The translations under genes were made by a program, and so were the position numbers. This document shows positions 37,614 to 45,654 of a stretch of 64,000 nucleotides of DNA, piece after piece (position 1 is the first letter of the stretch; each line of letters begins with the position of its first letter). The notes under the pieces are model-generated. The model did not search any database, was not told where the DNA came from, and saw only the letters and a list, made by a program, of their open reading frames with translations. This stretch comes from BOG-908 sp965198855 (lineage in GTDB: Bacteria; Pseudomonadota; Alphaproteobacteria; Acetobacterales; Acetobacteraceae), in NCBI GenBank assembly GCA_965198855.1, contig CBDAPZ010000001.1, forward strand, positions 496,001 through 560,000. Reading direction: 5' to 3'.

Positions 37614-39050
37614 ATGACCGATTATCCCAGCACCAGACTTCTGATCGGCGGCGAATGGCGCGAGGCCGCCGATAAGCGCCGGATCGATGTGCGCAATCCG
37701 GCCACCGGCGAGGTGATTGGCACCGTCAGCCACGCTGGCCTTGCCGATCTGGAAGAAGCCGTGGCCGCCGCCGCAAAGGGCTTCCGCATCTGGTCGAGGA
37801 CCTCCGCCTATGAACGCGCAAAGATCCTGCGCCAGGCAGCCGCCCTCTGGCGCCAGCGTATCGAGGCCGTGTCGCACATCCTGACGATGGAGCAGGGCAA
37901 GCCGCTGGCAGAAGCGCGCGTCGAAGTGACTAATACGGCTGATGTGATCGAGTGGTTTGCCGGTGAGGCGCAGCGCATCTATGGCCGCACCATCCCGGCA
38001 CGCGCGCCCAACGTGATGCAGAATGTGGTCAAGCAGCCGGTCGGCCCGGTGGCTGCCTTCGCGCCGTGGAACTTCCCGATCAACCAGGTGGTGCGCAAGC
38101 TCGCGGCCGCGCTGGCCGCCGGGTGCTCCATCATCGTCAAGGCGCCGGAGGAGACACCGGCCGCGCCTGCGGCGCTGATACAGGTGTTCCTTGATGCTGG
38201 CGTGCCCGCCAACGTGATCGGCCTGGTATATGGCAATCCGGCCGAAATCTCCGGCTTTCTGATCCCACACCCGGTGATCCAGAAAATCACCTTCACCGGT
38301 TCCACCAGCGTCGGCAAAAGCCTCGCTGCCTTGGCCGGCGCGCATATGAAACGCGTCACCATGGAACTCGGCGGCCATGCACCCGCAATCGTCTGTGACG
38401 ACGCCGACGTCGATATGGCAAGCCGCTTGCTGGCAGCAGGCAAATTCCGCAATGCCGGGCAGGTCTGCGTATCGCCGACACGCTTCCTGGTGCAGGAAAA
38501 TGTGTATGAACGTTTCGTCGGCAAGTTCACCGAGGCAGCCGAGGCGCTGAAGGTCGGCGATGGGCTCGACCCCAACACCACCATGGGCCCTCTCGCCAAT
38601 CCGCGCCGCGTGCAGGCGATGGAAGATCTGGTTCAGGACGCACTTCAGCAAGGCGCCCGGCTTACAACAGGCGGCTCCCGCCTTGGCAATGCCGGCTATT
38701 TCTACCAGCCCACGGTGCTGGCGGATGTTCCCCTCTCCGCACGCGCCATGAGCGAGGAGCCGTTCGGCCCAGTCGCCCTCGTTTCCCCGTTCAAGACACT
38801 CGACGATGCGATCGAGGAAGCCAACCGCTTGCCATTCGGGCTTGCCGCGTATGCATATTCCAGCTCGGTGCATAATGTGCATCGTCTGGGCAGCGAGATC
38901 GCGAGCGGCATGGTGTCGATCAACCATGCGGGTCTTGCGCTTATCGAGACGCCGTTTGGTGGTGTCAAGGAATCCGGCTATGGGTCCGAGGGCGGTTCGG
39001 AAGCGATCGAGGCTTATCTGAACACGAAATTTGTGACGACGGCGTGCTAA
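37614..39050 (+). CDS. NAD(P)-dependent aldehyde dehydrogenase (succinate-semialdehyde dehydrogenase-like)
   Basis: A 478-residue cytoplasmic enzyme. The catalytic residues are present: Lys in IIVKAPEETPAAP, Glu in MELGGHAP, Cys in NAGQVCVSPTRF. The overall sequence is closest in style to GabD-type enzymes. An AAAGG stands before the ATG. It is last in the rightward operon and probably oxidises the aldehyde made by the ThDP enzyme. The stop is followed directly by a G-rich hairpin pair. Confidence 0.9.
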   Translation: MTDYPSTRLLIGGEWREAADKRRIDVRNPATGEVIGTVSHAGLADLEEAVAAAAKGFRIWSRTSAYERAKILRQAAALWRQRIEAVSHILTMEQGKPLAEARVEVTNTADVIEWFAGEAQRIYGRTIPARAPNVMQNVVKQPVGPVAAFAPWNFPINQVVRKLAAALAAGCSIIVKAPEETPAAPAALIQVFLDAGVPANVIGLVYGNPAEISGFLIPHPVIQKITFTGSTSVGKSLAALAGAHMKRVTMELGGHAPAIVCDDADVDMASRLLAAGKFRNAGQVCVSPTRFLVQENVYERFVGKFTEAAEALKVGDGLDPNTTMGPLANPRRVQAMEDLVQDALQQGARLTTGGSRLGNAGYFYQPTVLADVPLSARAMSEEPFGPVALVSPFKTLDDAIEEANRLPFGLAAYAYSSSVHNVHRLGSEIASGMVSINHAGLALIETPFGGVKESGYGSEGGSEAIEAYLNTKFVTTAC

Positions 39051-39178
39051 GAAAGGTTGGGGGGACCGTGCCGGTCCCCCCCAACCCCCCGTCATTTCTT
39101 GAGGCTGCCAACGGCATCTTTCTTAAATAATGCCGGGGGGTTTGGGGGGCAGGCTTCTGCTCCCCCAATCTTTCTTAC
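39050..39178. repeat. G-rich hairpin pair between convergent genes, bidirectional terminator candidate
   Basis: Two related hairpins face each other. On the + strand, AAGAAAGG leads into TTGGGGGGACCG-tgc-CGGTCCCCCC(C)AA (39057-39084) and then CCCCCC. On the - strand, TAAGAAAGA leads into TTGGGGGAGCAG and CTGCCCCCCAA (39168 to 39142) and then ACCCCCCGGCAT. The upper stems differ (ACCG/CGGT versus GCAG/CTGC) but stay paired. The second copy overlaps the stop of the FAD oxidase gene. Confidence 0.8.
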
Positions 39179-40602
39179 TGAAATATATGACCGGGATTCA
39201 TCAATCCGTCTGGATCCAGCGCCGCCTTGACGCTGCGCATTAGCTTCAACTCCAGCGGGCTCTTATAGCGCGCCAGCTCTTCCCGTTTCAGCCGCCCGAT
39301 TCCGTGTTCCGCGCTGATGCTCCCTTTCAGCTCCGCCACGATGTCATGCACCGCATGGTTCACCTCCGGCGCGCGCGCCCTGAAAGCATCCTGATCAGCG
39401 CCTGCAGCGGACATCAGATTGAAGTGGATATTGCCGTCGCCGATATGCCCGAACGCAAACACCCGTGAGCCGGCCACCACGTTCGCGCAGGCTTCCGAGC
39501 CGCGCGCGATGAAGGCAGGGATCGCCGAGATCGGCACGGAGACATCGTGCTTGATCGTGAAGCCCTCCCGTGACTGCCCCTCCCAGGTGCTTTCGCGCAG
39601 GCGCCACAAAGCCGCCGATTGCGAGAGGCTTTCAGCCACCACGGCATCCAGCACCTGCCCGTCTTCCATCCCCTGCTCGAGTGCTGCCAGCAAGGCGGCG
39701 CGCAGCCCCTGCATCTCGCCGCCGGAGACCTCCACCAGCACATACCATTGGTGCGGTTCGGCCAGTGGATCCACCGCGCCCGCATGCCGCACGCCACATT
39801 CCACTGCAAAGCGCGACATGATCTCGAACGCGCTCAGCCTTTCGCCCAGCACATCGCGCAGCCGCGCCAGCAGATCCACCGCCGCTTGCACAGACTCCAG
39901 AGCGACGAACGCTGTCTGCATCTCGCGCGGGCGGGGAAACAGCTTGATCACGGCAGCGGTAATGATGCCGAGCGTGCCCTCCGCGCCGATGAAAAGCTGT
40001 TTCAGATCGTAGCCGGTATTGTCTTTGCGCAAGCCCCGCAGCCCGTTCCAGATCTCGCCGTCCGGCATCACCACTTCCAGTCCGAGCACGAGATCGCGCA
40101 TGTTGCCATAGCGCAGCACGCCGATACCGCCGGCATTGGTCGCGATGTTGCCGCCGATCGTGCAGCTGCCTTCGGCGTTGAGGCTGAGCGGCAGCAGCCG
40201 GTCCTGTGCCGCCGCCGCCGCTTGCGCGTTCGCGAGAATGCAGCCGGCCTCTGCGGTCAATGTGTAGTTCGCCGCATCGACATCGCGCACCGCCGCCAGC
40301 CGCGCCAGGCTGAGGACGATCGATTTGCCGCCGGTGCCCGGCACGCCGCCGCCCACCATGCCGGTGCGGCCGCCGATCGGGTGGATGGCGATGCCGGAGG
40401 CGGCACAGCATTGCACGATGCGTGCGACTTCCTGCGTGCTTCCCGGGCGCAGCACCAGCGCGGCGTCCCCATGGTAGAGGTCCCGGCTATCCGTGAGATA
40501 AGGTTCGCGGCCAGCCTCGTCGTCGATGATCCCGGCCGGCCCGGTGATCGATCTGAGCGTTTCCAGTGCTTCGGCGATGGTCCTCGCGTTGACGTGGCTC
40601 AT
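39175..40602 (-). CDS. FAD-linked 2-hydroxyacid dehydrogenase (GlcD/D-2-hydroxyglutarate dehydrogenase type)
   Basis: The 475-residue product has an N-terminal FAD_binding_4 domain (LRPGSTQEVARIVQCCAASGI, HPIGGRTGMVGG, NAEGSCTIGGNIATNAGG). The C-terminal FAD-oxidase domain has FGHIGDGNIHFN, ISAEHGIGRLKR and LMNPGHIFQ. It oxidises a D-2-hydroxy acid to the 2-oxo acid and passes electrons to a quinone or electron-transfer protein. The start overlaps the stop of the hydratase gene (ATGA). It converges on the aldehyde dehydrogenase and probably serves the same pathway. Confidence 0.9.
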   Translation of the reverse strand: MSHVNARTIAEALETLRSITGPAGIIDDEAGREPYLTDSRDLYHGDAALVLRPGSTQEVARIVQCCAASGIAIHPIGGRTGMVGGGVPGTGGKSIVLSLARLAAVRDVDAANYTLTAEAGCILANAQAAAAAQDRLLPLSLNAEGSCTIGGNIATNAGGIGVLRYGNMRDLVLGLEVVMPDGEIWNGLRGLRKDNTGYDLKQLFIGAEGTLGIITAAVIKLFPRPREMQTAFVALESVQAAVDLLARLRDVLGERLSAFEIMSRFAVECGVRHAGAVDPLAEPHQWYVLVEVSGGEMQGLRAALLAALEQGMEDGQVLDAVVAESLSQSAALWRLRESTWEGQSREGFTIKHDVSVPISAIPAFIARGSEACANVVAGSRVFAFGHIGDGNIHFNLMSAAGADQDAFRARAPEVNHAVHDIVAELKGSISAEHGIGRLKREELARYKSPLELKLMRSVKAALDPDGLMNPGHIFQ

Positions 40603-41363
40603 ACGCGTGTTTCCTCTTGTTCGAGCGTCAGCGCCACGACGGCGCCGCTCGCTTCATGCCCCGTCAGTGATTGTCCCACGGCGACTGTGACCGGGCCTAT
40701 CCGGGCTCCCGTCAAGACGACTTGGCCCGCCTTCAGGCCGCCGAACCGTATGGCGGCGAGATTGGCTAACCAGACCATTCCATCGAGTGCATTGCGCATG
40801 TCGAACGGGTTGGCTGGCTCAGGCGTGCACGCACCATCCACTTCAAGGGTGAAGTCGAGATGGCGATTTTGCCAGTCCGCGATGCTCCCGCCGATGACGA
40901 TCCCTGCATTCCCTTGTGCGTCTGCAAGATAGGCCAGTTTGCTGACCGCATTCCGGTCAGCAAAGCGGTGGCCCAGGATTTCGAACGACAGGACGGCACC
41001 GCCGATTGCCCCTGACACCTCGGCCTCGTCATAAGGTGTCGAGCGTGGCGGCAGGTCGTGCGACAGGCGCAAGGCCACTTCCAACTCGATGCGCGCCTGC
41101 TTGGCCACGCCGTACGCGTATCCAGAGGGGAAGCAGGCACTCGCCGGCACCGGCGCCGCCTTAAATCCGGCTGTGGCGGTTTGTGGCAGAACGATTTTCC
41201 ATCCTCCTAGCTCGCCCCAAAGCCGCGCCGCCGCGGCCTGGATATCATAAGCCTCGTCTTCGCTGCCGGGGTCGAGCGCCGGCGGCAGGCTTGCGAGACA
41301 GCGGCCGGACTGGCGTGAAGCGGCGAGCAGGCGGGCGGCCTCGTCAGCCTTGGCATGCGACAT
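40599..41363 (-). CDS. 2-keto-4-pentenoate hydratase / oxaloacetate-decarboxylase-like family protein
   Basis: A 254-residue cytoplasmic protein of the MhpD/DmpE fold: ADEAARLLAASRQSGR, DIQAAAARLWGELGGWKI, RIELEVALRLSHDLPP (metal-binding Glu pair) and SFEILGHRF. Family members hydrate dienols or decarboxylate oxo acids. The start at 41363 is the MSHAKADEA methionine; the upstream extension of the frame overlaps the promoter region. It is the first gene of a leftward pair with the FAD dehydrogenase and divergent from the HpcH aldolase gene. Confidence 0.82.
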   Translation of the reverse strand: MSHAKADEAARLLAASRQSGRCLASLPPALDPGSEDEAYDIQAAAARLWGELGGWKIVLPQTATAGFKAAPVPASACFPSGYAYGVAKQARIELEVALRLSHDLPPRSTPYDEAEVSGAIGGAVLSFEILGHRFADRNAVSKLAYLADAQGNAGIVIGGSIADWQNRHLDFTLEVDGACTPEPANPFDMRNALDGMVWLANLAAIRFGGLKAGQVVLTGARIGPVTVAVGQSLTGHEASGAVVALTLEQEETRV

Positions 41364-41391
41364 GGTGCGGGGTTCCGGAAATGGGCGCCAA

Positions 41392-41403
41392 AGAGGTAAA
41401 CTC
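41392..41403. promoter_or_regulatory. AGAGGTAAACTC box in divergent promoter
   Basis: This 12-base sequence lies between the divergent hydratase and HpcH genes, 29 bp from the hydratase start. The identical 12 bases recur, inverted, at 42273-42284 upstream of the porin gene. Shared control of these units by one regulator is the simplest reading. Confidence 0.45.
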
Positions 41404-41469
41404 AATTTTCTAACTTGCAAAGGTTGTAATAACAGCTAAGCGGCGATGACAAGAAAGGAAGGGGCGTCG

Positions 41470-42225
41470 ATGAATAGCTTGAAGGAGATCTGGAGCCAGG
41501 ACCGCGCCGCCGTGAATGGCTGGCTTGCCATTCCGAATGGTTACACCGCAGAACTCATGGCGAAGGCCGGCTGGGACAGTATTACGATCGACCTGCAGCA
41601 CGGCGTACAGGACTATATGTCCATGGTCGCCTGCTTGCAGGCGATGCAGGCCCATCCCGTAATCCCTCTCGTTCGTGTGCCGTCGAACGAGCCCGGCATC
41701 ATCGGGAAGGTTCTGGATGCCGGGGCATATGGCGTGATCTGCCCGATGGTGAATACGCCACAGCAGGCAGCCAATTTCATCGCCGCCTGCCGCTATCCGC
41801 CGGCCGGTCATCGCAGCAACGGTCCGGTTCGTGTCGGGCTTTACGGCGTCGCCGGCACCTATCAGCAGACTGCCAATGAGAACGTGCTGTGCATCCCTAT
41901 GATCGAAACCGCGCAGGCTGTCGACGCGCTGGAGGATATTCTCGCAGTGCCGGGCATCGACGCACTTTATGTCGGCCCCACGGATTTGCGTTTCTCGCTG
42001 GGCCGGCCGCCGATCATGGATGGCGAGGAGCCGGAAATGCTTGACATATACACAAAAATTCTCAAGAGCGCCGGAAGCCGCGGCATTCCCGTGGCGATGC
42101 ATTGCCTCACCGCGCCATATGCGAGACGCATGGTCGAGATGGGGTTTCGCCTGGTGACGATCGGCGCCGATAACGTGTTCATCACGCAAGGCGCCCGCGC
42201 CGCTGTCTCCGCGTTCCGGGGCTAG
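41470..42225 (+). CDS. HpcH/HpaI family class II aldolase
   Basis: A 251-residue TIM-barrel aldolase. It has WDSITIDLQHGVQDY, GVICPMVNT and the metal-site segment CIPMIETAQAVDALEDILAVPGIDALYVGPTDL (Glu and Asp ligands). Such enzymes split 4-hydroxy-2-oxo acids to pyruvate (or oxaloacetate) and an aldehyde. The start at 41470 is preceded by GGAAGGGG. It stands alone between a divergent hydratase and a downstream porin, with the same 12-base box on both sides. Confidence 0.88.
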   Translation: MNSLKEIWSQDRAAVNGWLAIPNGYTAELMAKAGWDSITIDLQHGVQDYMSMVACLQAMQAHPVIPLVRVPSNEPGIIGKVLDAGAYGVICPMVNTPQQAANFIAACRYPPAGHRSNGPVRVGLYGVAGTYQQTANENVLCIPMIETAQAVDALEDILAVPGIDALYVGPTDLRFSLGRPPIMDGEEPEMLDIYTKILKSAGSRGIPVAMHCLTAPYARRMVEMGFRLVTIGADNVFITQGARAAVSAFRG

Positions 42226-42559
42226 AGCCCGGCCGGGATCGTCCGGAGCCAAGACGAGCATCATCCCTAAAAGAGTTTACCTCTCACAAATATACTTGAC
42301 GACTCAGATAGAGGTAACGCAACATCTGCTTGTGGCTGCCGTCTTCGCCTTCGGGCGGAGGCGGTCACAGCGCAGCGAAGAATCGCTGCGCGTAAAGAAT
42401 GATGATGAGGGACGTTGGTAATGCGAGATTATGCGGATTTGAGTGGTTGGCGGGAGCCTGGCGCCGTGGCCACGCACAGGGCGCCCTAGCGCCGCGCACG
42501 GCGAAATGCCGCCATCGGGCGGATACTCCATCTCTGGTCCCTCTTCAGATAGGCTAATC
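42226..42559 (+). other. Structured intergenic leader before the OprB porin gene
   Basis: There is no gene in this 334-bp stretch. It holds the inverted box pair at 42273-42317, a TTGACG (42296-42301) between them, and two hairpins: CGCC-ttcg-GGCG with flanking pairs (42343-42360) and GCGCAGCGA-agaa-TCGCTGCGC (42370-42391). No T-run follows either hairpin, so they look like leader structures rather than intrinsic terminators. Confidence 0.5.
42273..42317. promoter_or_regulatory. Inverted pair of AGAGGTAA boxes around a -35-like TTGACG
   Basis: GAGTTTACCTCT (42273-42284) is the exact reverse complement of the box at 41392-41403. AGAGGTAA (42310-42317) is a second, shorter copy in the other orientation. 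TTGACG at 42296-42301 lies between them, so a regulator bound to both could block a promoter for the porin gene. Confidence 0.45.
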
Positions 42560-44044
42560 ATGCGCCTTTGTTCCTCCATGCTGGGCGGTCAGGCCCGGCT
42601 TTTGTCCGCTCCCATCTTCGGTCTCGTCGGCTTGGCACTGTGCGGACCGGCTGCGTACGCGCAGAACGCGGCCAACCAGGTGCCGAACCAACCTGTGCAG
42701 AGCAACTCGCCCGTCGGCCAGACGCAGCAGAACGGCTTCGACAAGCCCCACGCCGATACCAGCACACCGGTCAATCTCTACCCGGCAACCGTTTCGCCGG
42801 CCGCAGAGATCGGTAAATGGCTTTATGATCGCGGCGTCTATCTCACCGCCGGCTATACCGGCCAGTTCGCCGCAAACCCGATCGGCGGCGAACGGCAAGG
42901 CAATGCCTATGCCGGCAAGGTCGATATCGGCGGCACGCTGGATATGGAGAAGATCGCCGGCATCGATGGCGGATCTTTCCATTTCCTGATGACGGACGAT
43001 CACGGCAAAAGTCTTTCGAATACTTTCATCAATTCCGATCTCTCGGTGCAGAACACTTATGTCGGCTCGCAGACCTATCAGATAGCGATCTTCACCTACG
43101 AGCAGAAACTGTTCAACAACCGCGTCGATATCAATTTCGGCCGCACCGATCTGGCATTTGTCGGATCATCGCTCTATTGCGCATTCCAGTCGCATGCGGA
43201 TTGCGGCCGCCCATCCATGCTGTTCCGCGCCATCGTCGCACCCATTTACCCGACAGCCGTGTGGGGTGGCCGCGTCGTCGGCCAGATCACCAACACGATT
43301 TACGCCAAGCTCGGAATTTATCAGCCTGCCCCGAACATTCTGCCGCGCATCAGCCACGGCACCGATTGGGCGATCCATACCGATGGCCCCGATGGTGGCT
43401 ACGAATTGCCGATCGAAGTCGGCTACAAGGCGTTCACGCCGGGCGCTGACGCTGCGAATCAATACAATGTCGGCATCATCTTCAATCACAGCCCGTTTTC
43501 AGCACCTTACGATAATCCGAAAACGCCAACGCAGCAGAGCCGCTCGGTGGTTTATGCGCAGGCGCAACAGATGGTCTACCAGGCGGAGCCAAATTCACGG
43601 CGTGGCCTGTATCTGTTCGCGCTCGGCCTGTTCGGGTCCTCCGGCAGCAAGCAGGTCGCCAATTTTCAGCCATCCTTCGGCGCCGTCTGGCAGGGCCCAT
43701 TCGATATCCGGCCCGAGGATCGCATCGGCGTGATGTTCAACGATTATCATTTGAACGAGAATTATCTCGACTCTCTCTACAAGATGCGTTTGAAGGCCCA
43801 CGGCACCGAATTCCCGTACTCGAACCAGGCCACCGTCGAACTCAATTACAACATACAGGTTGCCGACTGGCTGCAGTTCATGCCCAACATCCAATATGTT
43901 ATCCATCCGGACGGACTAGGGTTCACGCCCTATCCCCGCGAGAACGTGCCCAGTGCATTGGTCTTCGGCGTGCAAATGACCGTGGACCTCACAACACTCG
44001 TCGGCATCAAAGGCGTTTCCTGGGCATCGGTCGTCGACAACTAG
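42560..44044 (+). CDS. OprB family carbohydrate-selective porin
   Basis: A 494-residue outer-membrane protein with a signal peptide (MRLCSSMLGGQARLLSAPIF..., cleavage after AAYA). The barrel pattern includes GKWLYDRGVYLTAGYTGQFAANP, VDINFGRTDLAFVGS, RISHGTDWAIHTDGPDG and a C-terminal VELNYNIQVADWLQFMPNIQYVIHP segment typical of OprB. It lets sugars or other small polar substrates through the outer membrane. The first ATG giving a signal peptide is 42560; the upstream extension has none. The shared 12-base box links it to the neighbouring catabolic genes. Confidence 0.87.
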   Translation: MRLCSSMLGGQARLLSAPIFGLVGLALCGPAAYAQNAANQVPNQPVQSNSPVGQTQQNGFDKPHADTSTPVNLYPATVSPAAEIGKWLYDRGVYLTAGYTGQFAANPIGGERQGNAYAGKVDIGGTLDMEKIAGIDGGSFHFLMTDDHGKSLSNTFINSDLSVQNTYVGSQTYQIAIFTYEQKLFNNRVDINFGRTDLAFVGSSLYCAFQSHADCGRPSMLFRAIVAPIYPTAVWGGRVVGQITNTIYAKLGIYQPAPNILPRISHGTDWAIHTDGPDGGYELPIEVGYKAFTPGADAANQYNVGIIFNHSPFSAPYDNPKTPTQQSRSVVYAQAQQMVYQAEPNSRRGLYLFALGLFGSSGSKQVANFQPSFGAVWQGPFDIRPEDRIGVMFNDYHLNENYLDSLYKMRLKAHGTEFPYSNQATVELNYNIQVADWLQFMPNIQYVIHPDGLGFTPYPRENVPSALVFGVQMTVDLTTLVGIKGVSWASVVDN

Positions 44045-44133
44045 GCAGCGTTCGGAGTGCGCGGCTCGCAGCGCCGCGCACTCGTCTGCCAAACTATCCT
44101 TTTATACCAATGACCTTCGAAAAGAATGGTTTC

Positions 44134-45474
44134 TCACTCGGGCTTCTCCAGCACCAGAGTGGCGAACGCACCGATTAACGGCGGCATGTCCTCCACCCGT
44201 GCCGGCAGACGCTCGGCCGGAACCACCAGGCTATCGATGAACCGCCCAGCCTGTGTGTAGACGGACAAACCCAGCTCCTCGCTCGCGATATGAAGATGGC
44301 ACAGCACCTCGTCGCCACCAGCCTCGTTCCGGCATTTGCCAATAAAATCCCTGATCTCTTCAAGGCCTCCTGTCTGCGCACCCGCTTCCGCGAGGAAATC
44401 CGCAACCTCGTTCGCCGCCTGCGAGAACGCCACCAGGTCGAGCGGCACACAGCCTTGCCCCTCCTGAAAAACGCGCCCGCGCCATTGGTCGAACATGGCC
44501 TCCCGACGCGCCTCTTCAGGCGTCGGCGGCGCATCGTCATCGACCGGTTCTGGCAGGCCGCCCGACTCCGCAATCTCCTCCCACACGGGAATAGCCCAAT
44601 CGATCCGCAGCCCCAGCAGCACGCCGAAACCGCTCCGCGCCAAATCGTCCGTATCGCCGGGCGGCAAGTCCTGCGGCGGCTTGCCCTCAACCAGATCCAG
44701 CAGCACACGCCGTACGGCGGCAAACGATAGCGCCGTCAGTGCCTCCGGCGACCGCCATCCCGGCAGCAGCCGCACTTCCTCGGTCTCGGCCAGCGCCCCG
44801 GAGGCACTCAAACCCGCCAAAAGCTCTTCGCCATCAGGCAAATCGCCGGCCGGCAGCGCCACCGGCAAAGCGACCAGTTCCGCCCAGCCCGACGGGCCAA
44901 CAGACGCACCTTCCGCCGCCACCAGCAACACCCAATTCAGATCGTCGCCCGCCTCGTCGCCGTCACGCTCACCCAGCTTGCGCACCGCAAGATCAAGCAC
45001 GTCGATACGGCCGGCCGACATGAGATCCTGCACCAGCCGATCAAACGCGCCACTCCCGTCATCCGCAAACGCTTCCAGCAACCGATCCGCGATCGGCCCC
45101 GGCGCTTTCCCGAAAACCTTACGATCCGGCGTGCCGTCCGCCTCTATCCCAAGCGCCTCCAAAGCCGCCGCTCCGGTAAGCAGGCGCCCACGATCAATCC
45201 AGCCAAAACGATTTACCGCGCTATCCTCGCGCGCCGCCATCCAGCGCCGAAACGCCGCCCTGTCGGCGCGCTGAACCAGAACCTCCACCCCGGCATCCCG
45301 CATTTCTTCGGCGACTGCGCGATTGACGGCGCGTGTCGTTGCAAGATCGGTCTCTCCTGGGCGAAGTGTATCGAGCGTCTCAACATCGGGAAAATGCGTG
45401 ATCAACACCATATCGAGATCGGGCGCTACATTCCTCGCGAGCTGGGTAGCCTGGTGAACGCTTGGGTTTGGCAA
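44134..45474 (-). CDS. Acidic protein of unknown function, 446 residues
   Basis: I do not recognise the family. The product is soluble, with no signal peptide or membrane segment, and strongly acidic, especially in the middle (DDDAPPTPEEARRE, GERDGDEAGDDLNW). It is rich in Ala and Leu and ends FATLVLEKPE. The most upstream start is TTG at 45474 with AGGA 7 bases before it. The long frame, codon use like that of the neighbours and clean boundaries support a real gene. It stands alone, with a hairpin element on its 5' side. Confidence 0.7.
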   Translation of the reverse strand: MPNPSVHQATQLARNVAPDLDMVLITHFPDVETLDTLRPGETDLATTRAVNRAVAEEMRDAGVEVLVQRADRAAFRRWMAAREDSAVNRFGWIDRGRLLTGAAALEALGIEADGTPDRKVFGKAPGPIADRLLEAFADDGSGAFDRLVQDLMSAGRIDVLDLAVRKLGERDGDEAGDDLNWVLLVAAEGASVGPSGWAELVALPVALPAGDLPDGEELLAGLSASGALAETEEVRLLPGWRSPEALTALSFAAVRRVLLDLVEGKPPQDLPPGDTDDLARSGFGVLLGLRIDWAIPVWEEIAESGGLPEPVDDDAPPTPEEARREAMFDQWRGRVFQEGQGCVPLDLVAFSQAANEVADFLAEAGAQTGGLEEIRDFIGKCRNEAGGDEVLCHLHIASEELGLSVYTQAGRFIDSLVVPAERLPARVEDMPPLIGAFATLVLEKPE

Positions 45475-45492
45475 AGGGTTTTCCTAGAAGAT

Positions 45493-45652
45493 TAAGGCAA
45501 GCAGTCCTTTTATGAAAAAAGGACCAAAAAACTTTTATTCCTCACGCTGTTCGGGCATGTGTGCTTTGTTTGACTCCGACGCTTCTTTCCAGCAGCGTCA
45601 GGACCAAAAGTTTTTTGGTTCTTTTTTTCAAAAAAGAACTACTTCCTTTTTT
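45493..45652. repeat. AT-rich double-hairpin element, copy 7
   Basis: The left stem GTCCTTTT / AAAAGGAC-type (45504-45524) carries a T-A to C-G change on both sides relative to copies 5 and 10. The right stem GTTCTTTTTTT / AAAAAAGAAC (45618-45639) is intact. The outer ends are AAGGCAAGCAG and (degenerate) CTACTTCCTT. The spacer is not the common one. It lies between HflX (stop side) and the start of the unknown gene. Confidence 0.88.
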
Positions 45653-45654
45653 GC

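Noticed and set aside
37566..39095. 509-residue frame on - strand opposite the aldehyde dehydrogenase
   Set aside because: The sense gene has all catalytic residues and good operon position; the antisense frame has no motif.
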